Made by a program: the position numbers and the translations under genes
In this document: positions 1 to 12,638 of the stretch, piece by piece
Numbering within the stretch: the first letter of the stretch is position 1
Layout of the letters: each line of letters begins with the position of its first letter
The notes under the pieces: generated by a model
The model's input: the letters and a program-made list of their open reading frames with translations, nothing else
What the model was told of the DNA's origin: nothing
Database searches by the model: none
Assembly: GCA_013398175.1 (NCBI GenBank)
Contig: VZRZ01004175.1
Location: 275,496 to 339,495 of the forward strand
Source: Climacteris rufus
Taxonomy: Eukaryota; Chordata; Aves; Passeriformes; Climacteridae
Direction: 5' to 3'
DNA length: 64,000 nucleotides

Positions 1-1357
1 TGATGCACTAAAAAAAGATTTTCGAAAACCAGATGTGCGTTTTTGGGAAAAATTACTCTAAAATTATTTCTTTTTCTTAAACGCTGTCATGTCAATTTTT
101 TTCATTTGTTTTGCTTGATGACATCCATTAATAATTTCCTCTAATTAAAAATATTCTGAATAATTTTCTCTTATGTTTTCCTACATTCTCTTGAAATGTC
201 TTCAAAGCTCTTTTTCTTTCTAACCTTAAGATAACAAAGGTGAATGTACAGGCAGTATTTTATGTTCAAATACCATATATTCTTTTAAATATTATATTCT
301 GTAGTGGTGTATTCTGGAAATGTTTCTTCTAAGAGGTCTTCAAAGATATTACACAATGTACGCTGTGTGGGGTGTTTAAGTGGTTGTAACAAGTATTATA
401 TTTGCCCAAAAAAAAAAGGAATTGGGGAAAAAAAATTGTGTAGATTGTTTTTAAATGTTTAATTCAACAGACATAGGTGTATTTAACCCAAGATTACCTA
501 TATTGATTCCAAATTAATATTATTTTGTTGTTTTTGCTCTTGTTTTCAAAGACAACCCTACTTTTTATCTTGAACTCCTTAAATCTTATCAAAAACCAAT
601 AGAAAGTAAAAAATCAGCCATGAAGTTTTAATTTGACCATGGATCAACAATTAATACTTTTTTTCCCCAGTATTATTTAAGATCCAGAGGGAAAATGTTA
701 TGGGGAAATTAATAAAAAGAAAATTCATAGACTTTTCCTTGTTCTTGTTAGTTTATTTGGTGGGAGGTTTTTTGGTTTTGTCTTGTTTGGGTTTTTTTTT
801 AGTGATAGTAGGTAGAGGGATTGCTTGGTCCTACTATTGACATAATCAGAAATTCCCTTTGATGCTAATGGTGAGGTCTGTTGATGGGGTTATCTTCATG
901 TTTAAAATACCAAAGACTCCTGGAGTTAGTCTTAAATCCCAGTAGGACTGAATCAATCTTTAACCTTCAAAGCCATATTGATCAAATGGTCTTGTGTGAT
1001 GTTTGGTTTAGACCTTTGAAATGACAGTCCTCTCTGCTCTGTTTGGAGAGGAAAGTTGCAGTGGCTTTATTTTTGAAGGAAAAGAGTTGCTTTTATGAGT
1101 ATTATCAACATGTTTTTCAGTGTCATGTAGCAGGAAACGTGTTTGTAAAATGCCTTGGAACAGAAGACCCTCAATTGAATATGAAATATTATTTCTGTGT
1201 ATTTATGTAGGCTTCCCACCAAACTAATAAATACCCTCGAGCTCAAACGAACTAACAAAAAAAAGATACATATTTGACAGAAGAAGCATGGAGTTTGTTT
1301 TTGGAGAATGTTTTTATTGTATTTGTTAATCTGATAGCAATCAGCTAATTGTCAGAT
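1..1357. other. AT-rich non-coding DNA, nothing recognised
   Basis: Anonymous AT-rich sequence with short homopolymer runs. The only open frame of note is about 60 codons on the minus strand, near 1067-1258; it has no recognisable motif and is within chance expectation. No mobile element or RNA gene was recognised. Confidence 0.7.
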
Positions 1358-1615
1358 GTAAATGAATTTCAGAGACTTGTGAAGTAGAAAAAGGCTTTAT
1401 AAAAGAAAATGGTAAGCTGCCAAGTACATGCATCGGTCTACATTTTGACAGGTGATACTTTTCAGTTCATTCAGGCTGTGTTCANGGTAAATGAAATTCA
1501 GAAAGACTTGTGAAGTAGAAAAAGGTTTTATAAAAGAAAATGATAAGCTGCCAAGTACATGCATTGGTCTACATTTTGACAGGTGATACTTTTCAGTTCA
1601 TTCAGACTGTGTTCA
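1358..1615. repeat. Tandem duplication, about 128 bp x 2, split by an N
   Basis: Copy 1 is 1358-1484 and copy 2 is 1487-1615; an N lies at 1485. Both copies open with GTAAATGAA, pass through CAAGTACATGCAT and end in GTGTTCA. They differ by a 2-base insertion near the start of copy 2 and a handful of substitutions, mostly transitions (for example CATCGG versus CATTGG and CAGGCT versus CAGACT). The N exactly at the junction suggests two contig ends that were not merged, possibly from two haplotypes. A true old duplication is also possible. Confidence 0.9.
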
Positions 1616-4600
1616 GAAATAATGTCTCTGAGTTGTAACAATATTTTAAATTTTTTATCACAAAATAAAAATATTTACAAAGCTAAATGGCTGAATATGA
1701 AATAAATCCCTGAAATTTAATAGTTCCAGGCCTCTGTGAATCTGGAATTTGTTGGAAATCTTTCCTCTTTGGATCCTTTTTTCACAGTAATTAATGAACT
1801 GAAAACGCAAGAACCCAAAAAGTCTTCATTTTTATAAGTTGTGAATTTAAAGACAAATTATTTGAGGAAGTAAAAGATATCTTCATCAGACTAAAATACA
1901 ATATTATTTGTATAAACTTTACATTTTGAATAAGGGTTTAGGAAGATTAGTTACCTGCATAGAGAGCTTCCAGGTAGATTATATTTCACATATTTTTCTT
2001 ACATTTATATAAATTGTTTGTATCTCCTATCAAATTAATATATTTGAGGCAATAAAAGGATTCTTCTGATAAAGCAAATTGAAAACATTTGAAATCCATT
2101 CTTGTTTCTTATCAGCAGCATGCTGTCTAGTCCCTCAAGCAGACAATCTCTTGTACAATACCGTCTTATGCTGTCATTAAATCCTCAGCTTCAGGTTTCT
2201 GTAGCAACAGCAGAGCCCTCCCTGCTTCACTGTCTGCATCTGAAATCCAATCTGGGACAAAAACAGTTAATCTTATGCTGTTTTTCTACATTTATTTGAC
2301 AGATTTAATCAGAGACCTTCTGAAGCTGGAAATAAGTGGTAAGTAGCAGTTAAAGTTTGTGATTATGAAATTGTAGGGCTGTATTGTAGTTGTTGATGTA
2401 CATGCACACCAGATGGTGGCCTGCTGTATTCATCAGCAGATTAGAAAGATAAAGTCTGGGCTATATGTAGGCCTACACACCCGCTTAAGAGTTTACTCTG
2501 TAATGCATAATAGCTTGCGGGGCTTTTAGTACTTACTTAAGATACCAAATCTTGAAAAACTTTACTTTGATTTGATTATAGATGTGATAGGATGAACATA
2601 TTCCCGAGATGTTTAAAGTTAGTTTTGATGTTACTGTTTTCACATTGTTATTCCTCTCCAGGCCGATGATAGCAAGCCATATACAGGTTACATAGAATTT
2701 ACCTGATTTAGGAGCTACTGTTCACATAACAGACAACTGTATTTGACTCAAAATATGCAGCAGTAATTAAAGACTGTGACCAGAAATCTTGTATGGCTTT
2801 CTTACAGAAAAACTAAAAAATGTTTCTGAATGTAATTTAGAAACAGAATATTTGTACTTACTAGCATATTCTCAATCAACGTTTTTCTCTATTCTTTAAA
2901 ATGAAAGCAAGTGTTTTTCACAATTAACTGTCCTTCATTTCTAAGGCAGACAAATTTTCCTAAAGCCATTAGAAAGCCCAACCAACTAGCATGGAGAGTT
3001 CCCAGAGCAGAAGAGTTTTTGGTTTCATTTTAGTAATTATCTATTCTTTCTTATTATATTTTCATATTCTTGTTGAAGTTGAAAACATGAATGATTGTTT
3101 TAAGAAATTTTGCTTAGATAGAATATCCATTTTCTTTTGAAGCAACATCTACTTAAAATGTAGTTGATAGATTTTTAAAAACACCTTCTTAAATAAGCGT
3201 GAACCACTGTAATTTCTTGGTGTACAAAATTTAATAATGTTACGCATGAAAATTATGACATAGGTTGAATCAAACTACTGCTACTGTGCCTTTATTGCTT
3301 AAATTAAATCAAGAGATTGTGCTTTTATACTTCAGAAGATTTGAAGAAAAAAGGCAACACAGGTATAATAAGTATTTTTTATACACGTATGAGAATATGT
3401 TTAGTTATATTGTAATGAGATGGGACATGTCTAAGCAAGTATCAAGAAATTTCACAGAATCAATATTTTTGCCTTTTTTTTTGAAGCATCTCCAGAGATG
3501 AGTTATTTATGTATTTCTTTTGTACTGAAATACTACCTTTATTAGTGCTAGGCTAATTTTTATATAACTGTGGAAGTCTTTTACATTATAACTATTATTC
3601 CATGTTTGATTTTTAAGTATTTTGGTAAATAATGATGCTGATTAGTATGCAGTCTGGGAAATTTCTTTAAAATACAGTGTTCATCTAGTTCAGGGTTAAA
3701 CCTCTTTCCTGAAGTAATGAGGACTATTATGGTAATTTTCCAAGGGCCTTTTCCAACATCACTGGTAGCTGGCTTTTGCTAAAGAGTGGTGTGATACGAG
3801 AGAGAGGATAATCACATGAAAAACATGTACATATTTACTAAAAATATGTTTAAAAGGTGGAATATTATTTTAATATGATATATTTGAACTGTTTTAAAGA
3901 TAAAAAGGCACATGTTCATTCTTTATACATGGTGGTATTTTTGGTTCATAACTGTGCACAACCAAACTACCACTTCCTGTTTTACACATCTGTGAAGAGA
4001 AGTAATATACACCCATTAAAGAAGTTTTTGCACTTGAGGTATCTACTTAGTACATTTTCCAGCAAGAAAGAAAGAAATCAGCAGACCCTTGACTACACAG
4101 GCAAGGGTCTGGCAGTAGCATTGAACTGATTTGAGGGTGAACAGGGAATGGAAAAAATCCACACTTTTTGGCATGGATCTTTCTTTTGCAATAATATGAA
4201 GATGGTAATGGAAGAGTGGCAAAAATCCCACATCCTAAAAATCCTGACATCTTGACCACACATACGTGGAATACATACAAATGAAAGACAGTGCTGAGTA
4301 ACCCCAAGCAGTAAAGTGTATGTCCTCACAGTGTAGGGCAGCACTCTGGACCCAAGACTCTCAGCAGAACCAGCTGTAGAACTCAGGCCACAGTTAATCA
4401 AACCTCACTTTTTAAATTATTTTTTCTATCTTCAAAAGGGAGTTGACAATTTGCTGTTACAGCAATGATGTTTCAATAAAATAATCAATGTTTTGATAAT
4501 AATATTTTGCATAATAATTTTGTAATATAGTTGCTAATGCTGTCTAAGTGCCTAGTCAGACCTCGGATGATTTTGTTGTAAATACAAAGCAATTTATCCA

Positions 4601-6215
4601 GCTCAAATAAATATTTCTGGTGAAACAATTTTACTCATAGGAACACAGATGGGTATTTAAGGCTAGATGGAGGCATAATTTATTCTTTTCATCATTAGTA
4701 AATTGCTTGGTCTGGATCTGAATTTTCCCTGTCTCATTGATCTTAATGGTGACTATTAATATTTTTTTCTTTTAGATTATAGACAAGAAATTCAATTAAA
4801 AAAGAATTGTGAGCAAATTTTAAAAACTCATGAACAATTTGCCAAATTTAGGATAATTTTTTAACTTCTTGTACGTACTTGTGTTGCAGAAAATGTGTGG
4901 CCACAGATTCATCCATTCTTTATGCACATTACTAGATAGTGTCAGTGAGCTTTTGCATGAATAGGAGGAAAAGAGGTAGTCTGTAATATCTACCTTTTTT
5001 ATAAAGGCATCCTCTTTGAAAAACTCTATGTAATGAATGCTAAAAATCAGATAATATGTTATTCAGGAAACATAAACCTAGATATCTTGTGTCCCCAAAA
5101 CCATTTGGGAGAGTTGATTTTCTCTCTAGTGTCATACATTGTCTTGATTTGTGGTTTCTGATTTTTTTTTTCATAAACATTTGGTAGATAAAGAGAAGAT
5201 CTATAAAAAGATCAGATTTATTATAGAGTGAACATGCTGACAGGAACTGATTGTGATACATACAGTAACATGAGGATTTCATGTCCATACTGATGCATTT
5301 TGTTGCTATCTCCCCATCCTGTCAATCTTGCTTCCCTTCTCTTGTGCCAGTCAAATTAAACACATTTGAACTCCAAATTCTTGAGACTTATTTAGCTGTG
5401 GAGAAAAATAGGTAAAGAAAAATAATGTAATTGTTTTCAACAACCAAAGCCATTTCTCCGGAAAACAAATTTATGAAGAAGTAAAATATAAAATAACAGC
5501 ATTTCTATACTGAGTTGCAAGCTTTTAGTCATTTTATAAGAAACCACTTTTTATGAAGTTAACAAATCAAATGGACAGATGATCAATGTCAAATCTACTG
5601 GAAAACTGCCTGTGCGAATGGAATGCCAGATTAGATAACAATCTGTCACTCAAAGTGCTGATGACCATGTGTATATTGCTAAGCATGCCTCAGACAAGAA
5701 TTGTAGTAAAAGTCACCTTCATCCTAAAATGAATGTAGTGTAAATTTCATATTAAAGTGTGAAAGATATTTAAGGTTAATAAAGATTTCCAAGGTACACG
5801 ATGAAGAAACTGTTATTAGCTATAAATATATCTTGAAAATTGATTTTCTGGGTTGAGCCAATCATCGCAACAATTATGAATCATAATAATTATGTATTAA
5901 ATCAAAAAAGACAAAGCTTTTTTTTTTTGGTGAACAATATTCATTGATGAAAGTTGTAAAATAGCTTGGCATACTTTACATTGCCAAGCTGCTGCTGTGT
6001 TTGTAGTACCCTTCTGACCCCTCAATCTTTTACTAGCTTTCCTACTTTTGTATGACTTGCAGACAGTATGATCTTTTGGAAATTTTCCTTTGGATAGTAG
6101 CTGCCATTATTTTATGTATCAATACAGCAAAACTTGACTAGGGTAATTATGCTATGCAGCCTGAAAGCAGTGGTTATGGAAAGCTTCTCATCCAAGTAAG
6201 TGGCTGCAAGGTAGG
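1616..6215. other. AT-rich non-coding DNA, nothing recognised
   Basis: About 4.6 kb with no recognisable mobile element. Short open frames (up to 102 codons on the minus strand around 4093-4401, overlapped by two others) show no family motif. A 10-bp perfect stem-loop lies at 4082-4111. Otherwise there are only poly-A/T runs. Confidence 0.65.
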
Positions 6216-6614
6216 TGATGCCTAAAAGGCCAGCCCAAAAACTGAGGCCAGGCAGGAGTAAGGGAATAAAAGGTGGGTATTTATTTGAAGGGCCTTCAAA
6301 GGTACATTTAGGGCAGACAAAGCCCCCTCCTTGGGGCATCACCCAAAATGGACGACGAGTCACGAGTTCTCCACACTTTTATAGGCTTGGTCCATTCGCA
6401 TATCAGCATAGATTTACCAATTAAAACTTTACCATTTCCCCCTGGCTTGCTCCCCCCCTCTTTTAGAAGCTTGGGCCTGGGCAGCCCGAATGGCCTTGGG
6501 TGAGTACAGAATGCCAGTGTTATTTCTATAGAAAACAGCAACCAACGAGATATAAAGCATACACGCCAGACAATGCAGGATTTGAAAAATATAAGGGTTA
6601 AACCTAAGGCATCA
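6216..6614 (-). mobile_element. Solo LTR of an endogenous retrovirus, minus strand
   Basis: A GC-richer block of about 399 bp. Its ends form an inverted repeat, TGATGCCTAA on the left and TTAGGCATCA-like on the right (one offset base), which fits the TG...CA ends of an LTR. Read on the minus strand it has a TATA box (complement of TTTTATA, 6377-6383) and, about 95 bp downstream, a polyadenylation signal (complement of TTTATT, 6280-6285), the usual U3-R layout. It resembles an LTR family I associate with songbirds; the exact name is not claimed. No clean target-site duplication is visible: the flanks are GTAGG and CTATG. No internal retroviral sequence is attached. The open frames of up to 109 codons inside it look incidental. 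Confidence 0.75.
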
Positions 6615-9600
6615 CTATGGTCTCTTTTTTCATTCATGGAACACGAGTTGCTTCATAGACTGAGTGCATGCTTCTAGGGTGTCAGACAACAGACAGATAG
6701 ATCACTGCCAGTGCATACCATCACTCCTATGCAAAGGAATCAAGGTATACACAACACTTTCCCTTCATAGGTGGGTGCACAGAGCACTGTTCTATTAAAA
6801 AAAAAAAAGGAATTAAGTGGGAAATGAGAGTTCTGTATCTCAGCCTTCATCAGGAGAGAGAATTTAAAGTGCCTGGAAGATTTTAGTGTGAAAAAAGAAA
6901 GGAATTTTCAGTTCTTCCAGGGTAGGCAGTACTTTTGAAGCTGTGAAGCTGTTTTTCTTCTATAGTCAAGAAACTGACGTGATGGGAGTCTTCTGCTTCT
7001 TACAAGGTCTAAGCTACTTCTTGAATTTTCTTCAGGAGGACCTTAGCCTGTAATTTATATAGTGAGGCCTTTCTCTTCTTGCTCAATGAATGGAACATAT
7101 ATATTTTATGCAATTTGTGTTAGCTTCACCAAGATACTGAGAAAACGTCAAGTCCTGGTATTTAAAGATCTTTACAAGGATTCAGAACATTTATAAAACA
7201 CCTCAGGTATGTAGGCTAAAAGGCTACATTTTTCCTTCATGAAATAGCATCTACCTCACAAATGTTGAGAAATTGTGTATTCAGTCTTAAGATGGATAAA
7301 ATTAGGACTTTATCTTGGGAGGAAAAAAAGCTTTTGTTTCCATTCATATCACTAAAGAAGAATAAATAAATGATCAGTGATTTATTTTCTTTTAATCTAT
7401 CCAAATTTATTTCTCCATTCTTTTCAGACTTATGTTAGGCTATTGGACAAAAAGGCTGATGCTTCCCAGTCTTATTTAACTGCATATGTTACCAGGGAAT
7501 TTTAAATTTTCATTAAAACAATGTTTGTGAAATACTTAAATCTCTAAGTAATTTTATTTTTGCAGATTGCCAATGAAATTAGTGTTGATGCTTAGATGTC
7601 TATGATATGCAAAACTCTATTGCTGTGTAATACTGGACAGAAGTGAAACTTAACATCAATGCTTGTATTATCAAATTATTATATGTACTATTTTTATATT
7701 TTCTCAGTATTATTTTTGAAAGTGCTTATGATTGTTTTATAATATGTCTAAATAGATGTGATCATCATATAAATGTTATAAAAAGTTGGGAGACTTTAAA
7801 ATACAAAATTTCTTATTGAAAATAAATTTTTCTAATGTGGAGTTTAAGTACAATTAGATAACACCATAACTGACAATAAAATAAAGAAAATAGCTTGGAG
7901 GGATGAGTATTCTCACTGGTGAGAACAATGGTATAATTTCATTTATGCTGAACATTGGAAAGGAAGTTGATGAGAATTGCAAAAATCTTGAACATAACTG
8001 CATATGACAAAATTCATGAATGTAACTTTTCAAAAGAAAGACTGAAAAGTTTCCTTACAGTGTTTTAACAGAAACATTTCACATTTATGAAATATTTTTC
8101 ACATAATGTAGAACATTTTTGTTAACGCATAACATTGAAATTGATATATAGAATCTAAAGTTAGAATATGGAAAATGGGAAAAAAGAAATGGAAGCAATG
8201 GAGTTTATAGCACCAGATGTCCATCACAGAACTGGTTTTTTTTGTCTTTTTTTTTTCTGCAAACATGACTTTGGCAATTCTAAGTACACATTGAAGTGTA
8301 AGGCAAAGTAATGTAACTGGAGGTCAGATAAGAATATCTGCTTCCCTGAAAAAAATGTTCACACAAAGAATAAGAATTGTTTCTGTGGGTGGGAAATGAA
8401 AGAATCAATGTTATTTTCTTAATATCTTCAGACTTTGTATATATTTGGTACCTTTTTTTAACGTGAAAGCATTATTTTAACCAACTACGTGTTCCCTAAA
8501 TAAGGTAATTTTCATTGTAAATTGATAACAATCAAAGTTAAAACAGAAAAATCTGTTTCATACTTTAAAATCATTGCTCAGGTGCAAAAGGACTATTCAT
8601 AGGACAAATGCCACCAATAGAGTTTGTAATATAAAAATAGATATTAAACAGAGCTCTGAATGTCTCTGCTCAAATTCTGTCTGATCCTACTCACAGCTCT
8701 TCAATGGGAAACATAAATGGTTGGGGGCAATATTTGTTTTTCAGATTGCAACACAGCAGTTGTTCAGAGGAAATTGGGAAGAGTGCTGGGAATTGTGTTC
8801 AAAATCTCAAATATTCTGGCTTTTTGTGTCTGTGGTAGCATTGGCCAGCAAGCTTCAATACAACACAGCGAGTAGGATGGCCCAGTTGAAGTGGATTTTG
8901 ACAACAAAACAATTCATGTGGAAGGCTTGGTACTCACACCATGTAGTTCAGGAGTTTTATTTTGGATTAGCTCTGGTTTCTACCTGGGGACTTGAATGCC
9001 TGTTAGCAGTTGGATTTATTAGTTACACACTGGGAGTGCATGTTCTAGTTTAATTTCATTTGAAAGGAATCCTATTCATGTGCTAGGTGATGTGATCTGA
9101 CGCCCCGTAAGGAGGGACAATCAGGATATTCACTTATAAACCACAATCCTCATCCAGCTGAAAAGACTGTGGTAGTACAGCTCCTCTTTTAGCTGTAGTT
9201 TTAGCCCAGTACTTTCCCATTGCTTTATACACTACTGTGTTTGAAATAAAGTATTTAGAAAACCAAAATGAACAGCTGAACAGTCTTTCTGCTGAGTAGT
9301 GCATCCCTCTGTTTAATCTCTATTCTTTTCATAAAATTCCATTTGCAGAGCTGCAGAAAGACGTTCTGGAGCCTATTAGTTGTTACCACGCTTCCTCTTC
9401 TTGAATCTGTTCACCACAATGCCATGAACTTGTGGCTAGTTAACATGTATGGACAGCAGAAGTCATATATTTGCCCTTGCTTTTACAACATCACTCTCAC
9501 CCTGTATTTGTTGCAAAAAAAAGCAATGGAAAGTAGGAAGAAAAAATATATTAACACAACCCTCTTTTGTCATCTCATCCTTTGCTGTTCAGTTGTGTCT

Positions 9601-10474
9601 ATGCAATGCAGCATTTTTGGGAAAGGTTATAAAACCTATAGGAGTCAGATGCTTGTAAATCTTTGCAAAGTTTAGGGACAAAGTTTCCTGGAAAAATATT
9701 TATTCTAAAAGAAAAACCTTGTCATAGATTAAGAATATCAGCTTTTCCTTTTACAATGATATTTATATTTATCAGATTAACCTCAATTTATTATTTGTTT
9801 TCCATTGAAGTAGGATAAAACTTGATGTATGGACAGATATTCATGAGAGACACTACTCTTCTCATCATCTCTTTGTGGTACCAGTACTACCCCATGCTCA
9901 TTTTAGGTAAAAACCTGATTGGACACTCCTGACATTTTGAAAAATATAAAGTAACTCTTATGCAATGTTATTGATCAGAATTTCTATGCTGTCCCTGCTG
10001 CTTTACAGCACATTTTTGTTCTTTTACAGATAAATTATGCATTGCTGGAAGCACAGTAGTTATTTATACTCCTGTACAAGGAAGGAAGATATCTTTAGGC
10101 TAACTTATCATTTAAAAGTGTATGTCCTTATCATCGTACAACTACACGGATGAATCACTTTCTGTTACAATGTGTCCATATTTTCTCCACTTGTCACCTA
10201 GGAAATAATTTATTTTCATTCATTGTCAGATTTTGCATCTGTACAGGCAGAATCTATGTAGTGAAAATTAAATAGTGATTTATAATACAAAGGAGAAAAT
10301 AATTAGGACATTATTAGGATAATAATTAAGGCCTTGTCACAGTCTTGAATGGTTCTCTTCTTTTTGAAATAGACGACAAGATTTCTATTTAGCCTAAGAG
10401 AACACTGATATTGCTGGAATTGGACCCTGAAGCTCTGAGTTGCTTATTGTGCCTCATTTGCACTGAATAGCCTT
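6615..10474. other. Non-coding DNA with two slightly GC-richer stretches
   Basis: Mostly anonymous AT-rich sequence. Around 8721-9053 and 9343-9675 the base composition is more balanced, and each has a 110-codon frame, but both frames open at TTG rather than ATG and match no family I know. I read them as chance or as remnants of an unidentified element. No mobile element was recognised with confidence. Confidence 0.6.
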
Positions 10475-10514
10475 CATAAATAAAATAAATAAATAAATAA
10501 ATAAATAAATAAAA
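10475..10514. repeat. Microsatellite (AAAT)n
   Basis: Roughly nine tandem AAAT/TAAA units, with one interruption near the left end. Confidence 0.95.
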
Positions 10515-10792
10515 AGTCATACAACTCTACCTTCTTCTTTTACTCTTAAATGTCCTCTCCCCTTCTATAACCACAAGTGCAATATCTTCGCTGTGGAGTT
10601 CCGATGCTGATTAACACTGGTGTGCCGTGGCCTCCCTGGAATGAGTGTCCCACAGAGAACAGCCCTTTCAGGAGCCCTGGCAATGCCCCTAAGTGACCAG
10701 TGATTTCAGCAAGAACAGCAATATTTCAGCTGCAAGTGATTTCAGCTCTTGGGTTTCAGCTATTGTGATTTCAGCTCTTATAATGCTGCTCC
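10515..10792. other. GC-richer segment with degenerate TTTCAGC array
   Basis: It lies between the (AAAT)n tract and the LTR at 10793. The core TTTCAGC occurs five times at 10704, 10724, 10740, 10754 and 10769, often as GTGATTTCAGCTCTT. The segment may be a short minisatellite or a piece of an unrecognised element next to the LTR. No primer-binding-site-like TGG is seen directly beside the LTR, so I do not call it retroviral. Confidence 0.5.
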
Positions 10793-11135
10793 TGTAAAAT
10801 CACCCAAAAGGCGGACGCGGGCATGAAGAGAGAGGGATCTCGTATAGCAGTTCCACAGGTAGCCTTTATTGTAAGCTATCCTGCAAAGGGGCAGCTAGGA
10901 ACAAGACCACCTGGCTCTGGTGGCACAGACAGGGGCTTTTTATGGGGAAGGTCATAATGGCCAACGGGGTAAGGGCTATTACCATAAAGAAACAAGGCGT
11001 GTTGGGAGTGCCTCTGAACTCACCCTGAGTGTGAGGAAGGTTTCTTTATGCCTGGGGAGATTCTTTGGCCTTCAGGCCTCACTCCTCCAGGGGCGTGCAG
11101 AGAGTTCCTGTGCCAGGGGCTCACAGTCCTGCACA
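10793..11135 (-). mobile_element. Solo LTR of an endogenous retrovirus, minus strand
   Basis: About 343 bp, much more GC-rich than its surroundings. On the plus strand it starts TGTAAAATCACCC and ends AGTCCTGCACA, so on the minus strand it begins TGTGCAGGACT and ends in TTTTACA, a typical TG...CA pair. The minus strand carries a TATA-like box (complement of TTTTTAT, 10937-10943) and a polyadenylation signal (complement of TTTATT, 10865-10870) about 70 bp downstream. No matching target-site duplication is visible, so the exact ends are uncertain by a few bases. A 101-codon plus-strand frame (10920-11225) runs through it and out the other side, with no meaning that I can see. Confidence 0.8.
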
Positions 11136-12161
11136 CAATATAACAACAATATAGTCTTGAACATATTGATTTTCAGATTAATTAATTTAGCTGAAGTATT
11201 AGGAATTGTATTTAAAAACCATTAGCTTTACCTAAAGATGAAGAACCTACATACTGCTTACACAAAGGTTGTGATGTACAGGAAAATTAGGCTAGGTTGC
11301 AATAGCCCTGTGAGATGTGAATTTGTCTAAACAACGTAAAAAATGATATTCAGTTTCTAATTTTGAAGCAATACTTGCCTGATCATATGAAAAATGGTGT
11401 ATTTAGTCATATTCTTCAGTTTTGCATTTCAGTTGCTTCATTTCAAGCCAAAGTCAGGCTAACCTGGCTGTGAACCATCACTATCAACTTTTGTAAATTT
11501 AGCCTATTGGTGTTAATGAATCCTAATCAATCAGTACAGCAATATGACTATGTGAGTTAAGTTACGCTCATTGACTACACAGACTAAAAGCCCAGGACTA
11601 CAACATAAAGGATGCTTTGTATGCCATGAAATTTCTCTAAATTGGAGAACTTTCATCTTCCAGGTTGACAAAAGACTGTGGTATGTTATTCACGTAATGT
11701 TAACAACTGGAATAATTTAATATAGTCTTTATTTTTATTTTGAGAAAATATTGTCTGTTACACTAACTGCCAAAATATTGAATTAAAACAAACAAAAAAC
11801 TATCCTCCAACTGCCTTTGTAACATAGTACAAGTAGCCTTAGTAACAAGTGAGAGAAGAGGGTGAAAAACACCAACATGTTGGAAAAATCAAATATTTTT
11901 AAAAAATGAGACTAACATTATGGATTAAGCATCTTTCCTTTTGATCTACTACACAATTTTCATGTCTAATTTAAAGAAGAGGATTTTTAACCAAATATGT
12001 CGATTTGACTTATCTCTGATTAGCTTATCATCCTGTACTAGTTTAGAAACAAACCAATGGAGGAATTAACCCAACAGAAAAATGTTGAGAGATTCCAAGT
12101 CAGAACTACAATTTAATAGGAGAAAATCAAAAACAGTAATACAGAAAAAGCTAGACTGAAT
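11136..12161. other. AT-rich non-coding DNA between two LTRs
   Basis: About 1 kb of anonymous AT-rich sequence with no open frame of interest and no recognised element. Confidence 0.65.
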
Positions 12162-12620
12162 TGACAAGGTAACAGTACAACCTGAGGAGGAAATCCCATC
12201 TATCTCTTGGAGGCAGAGAGGTTATGGAGCACCTCTCCTTTGGAGACCAGTGGAGGTGAGTGGAGATCAGTGGAGATCCAGAAATCCTGAGATCGCTGTC
12301 TTGTGCCGTTTCCTCTACTCTTTTTATCTGGGTAGGATGTTCAGTTGCTTCTTTTTGGGGCGGGGCATATCACAGCGGGATGATGTCCCATTGGTGGACA
12401 GCGTAGCTACTTCTCTTTAGATGTTATAAGGGCTGAGTCCTTGAAGATAAGAGGCATCACTGCCTCTTATCTAATCTAATGCCCAGTTTGTAGTCTAGGA
12501 GGGTGTGGGGTGTGGTAGTCAGCTGTGTGAATGACCCATCCTTAATGACTCATCAATATTGATGGGGATACTGATAGCATACATTCCTTTGGTTACATTT
12601 TTCATACAACCCAGGATACA
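12162..12620 (-). mobile_element. Endogenous-retrovirus LTR with adjacent polypurine tract
   Basis: About 459 bp, GC-richer than the flanks. The right end is sharp: plus strand ...CCAGGATACA, that is TGTATCCTGGGTTGTATG on the minus strand, the 5' end of an LTR. The bases immediately outside it read, on the minus strand, as a purine tract (see 12621-12638), which places this as a 3' LTR of a minus-strand provirus with internal sequence to its right. The left end near 12162 (TGACAAGG) is a guess from the expected CA terminus. It differs in sequence from the LTRs at 6216 and 10793. Confidence 0.7.
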
Positions 12621-12638
12621 TCCCTACTCCCCTTTTTG
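12621..12638 (-). other. Polypurine tract of a minus-strand provirus
   Basis: On the minus strand this reads CAAAAAGGGGAGTAGGGA and ends directly at the TGTATCC start of the LTR. Such a tract primes plus-strand DNA synthesis in retroviruses and always sits just upstream of the 3' LTR. Its placement is the best evidence that the LTR is not a solo LTR. Confidence 0.65.

Noticed and set aside
4043..4401. Three overlapping minus-strand open frames of 62-102 codons
   Set aside because: They overlap in different frames, share no recognisable motif and sit in ordinary AT-rich DNA; stop-poor by chance.
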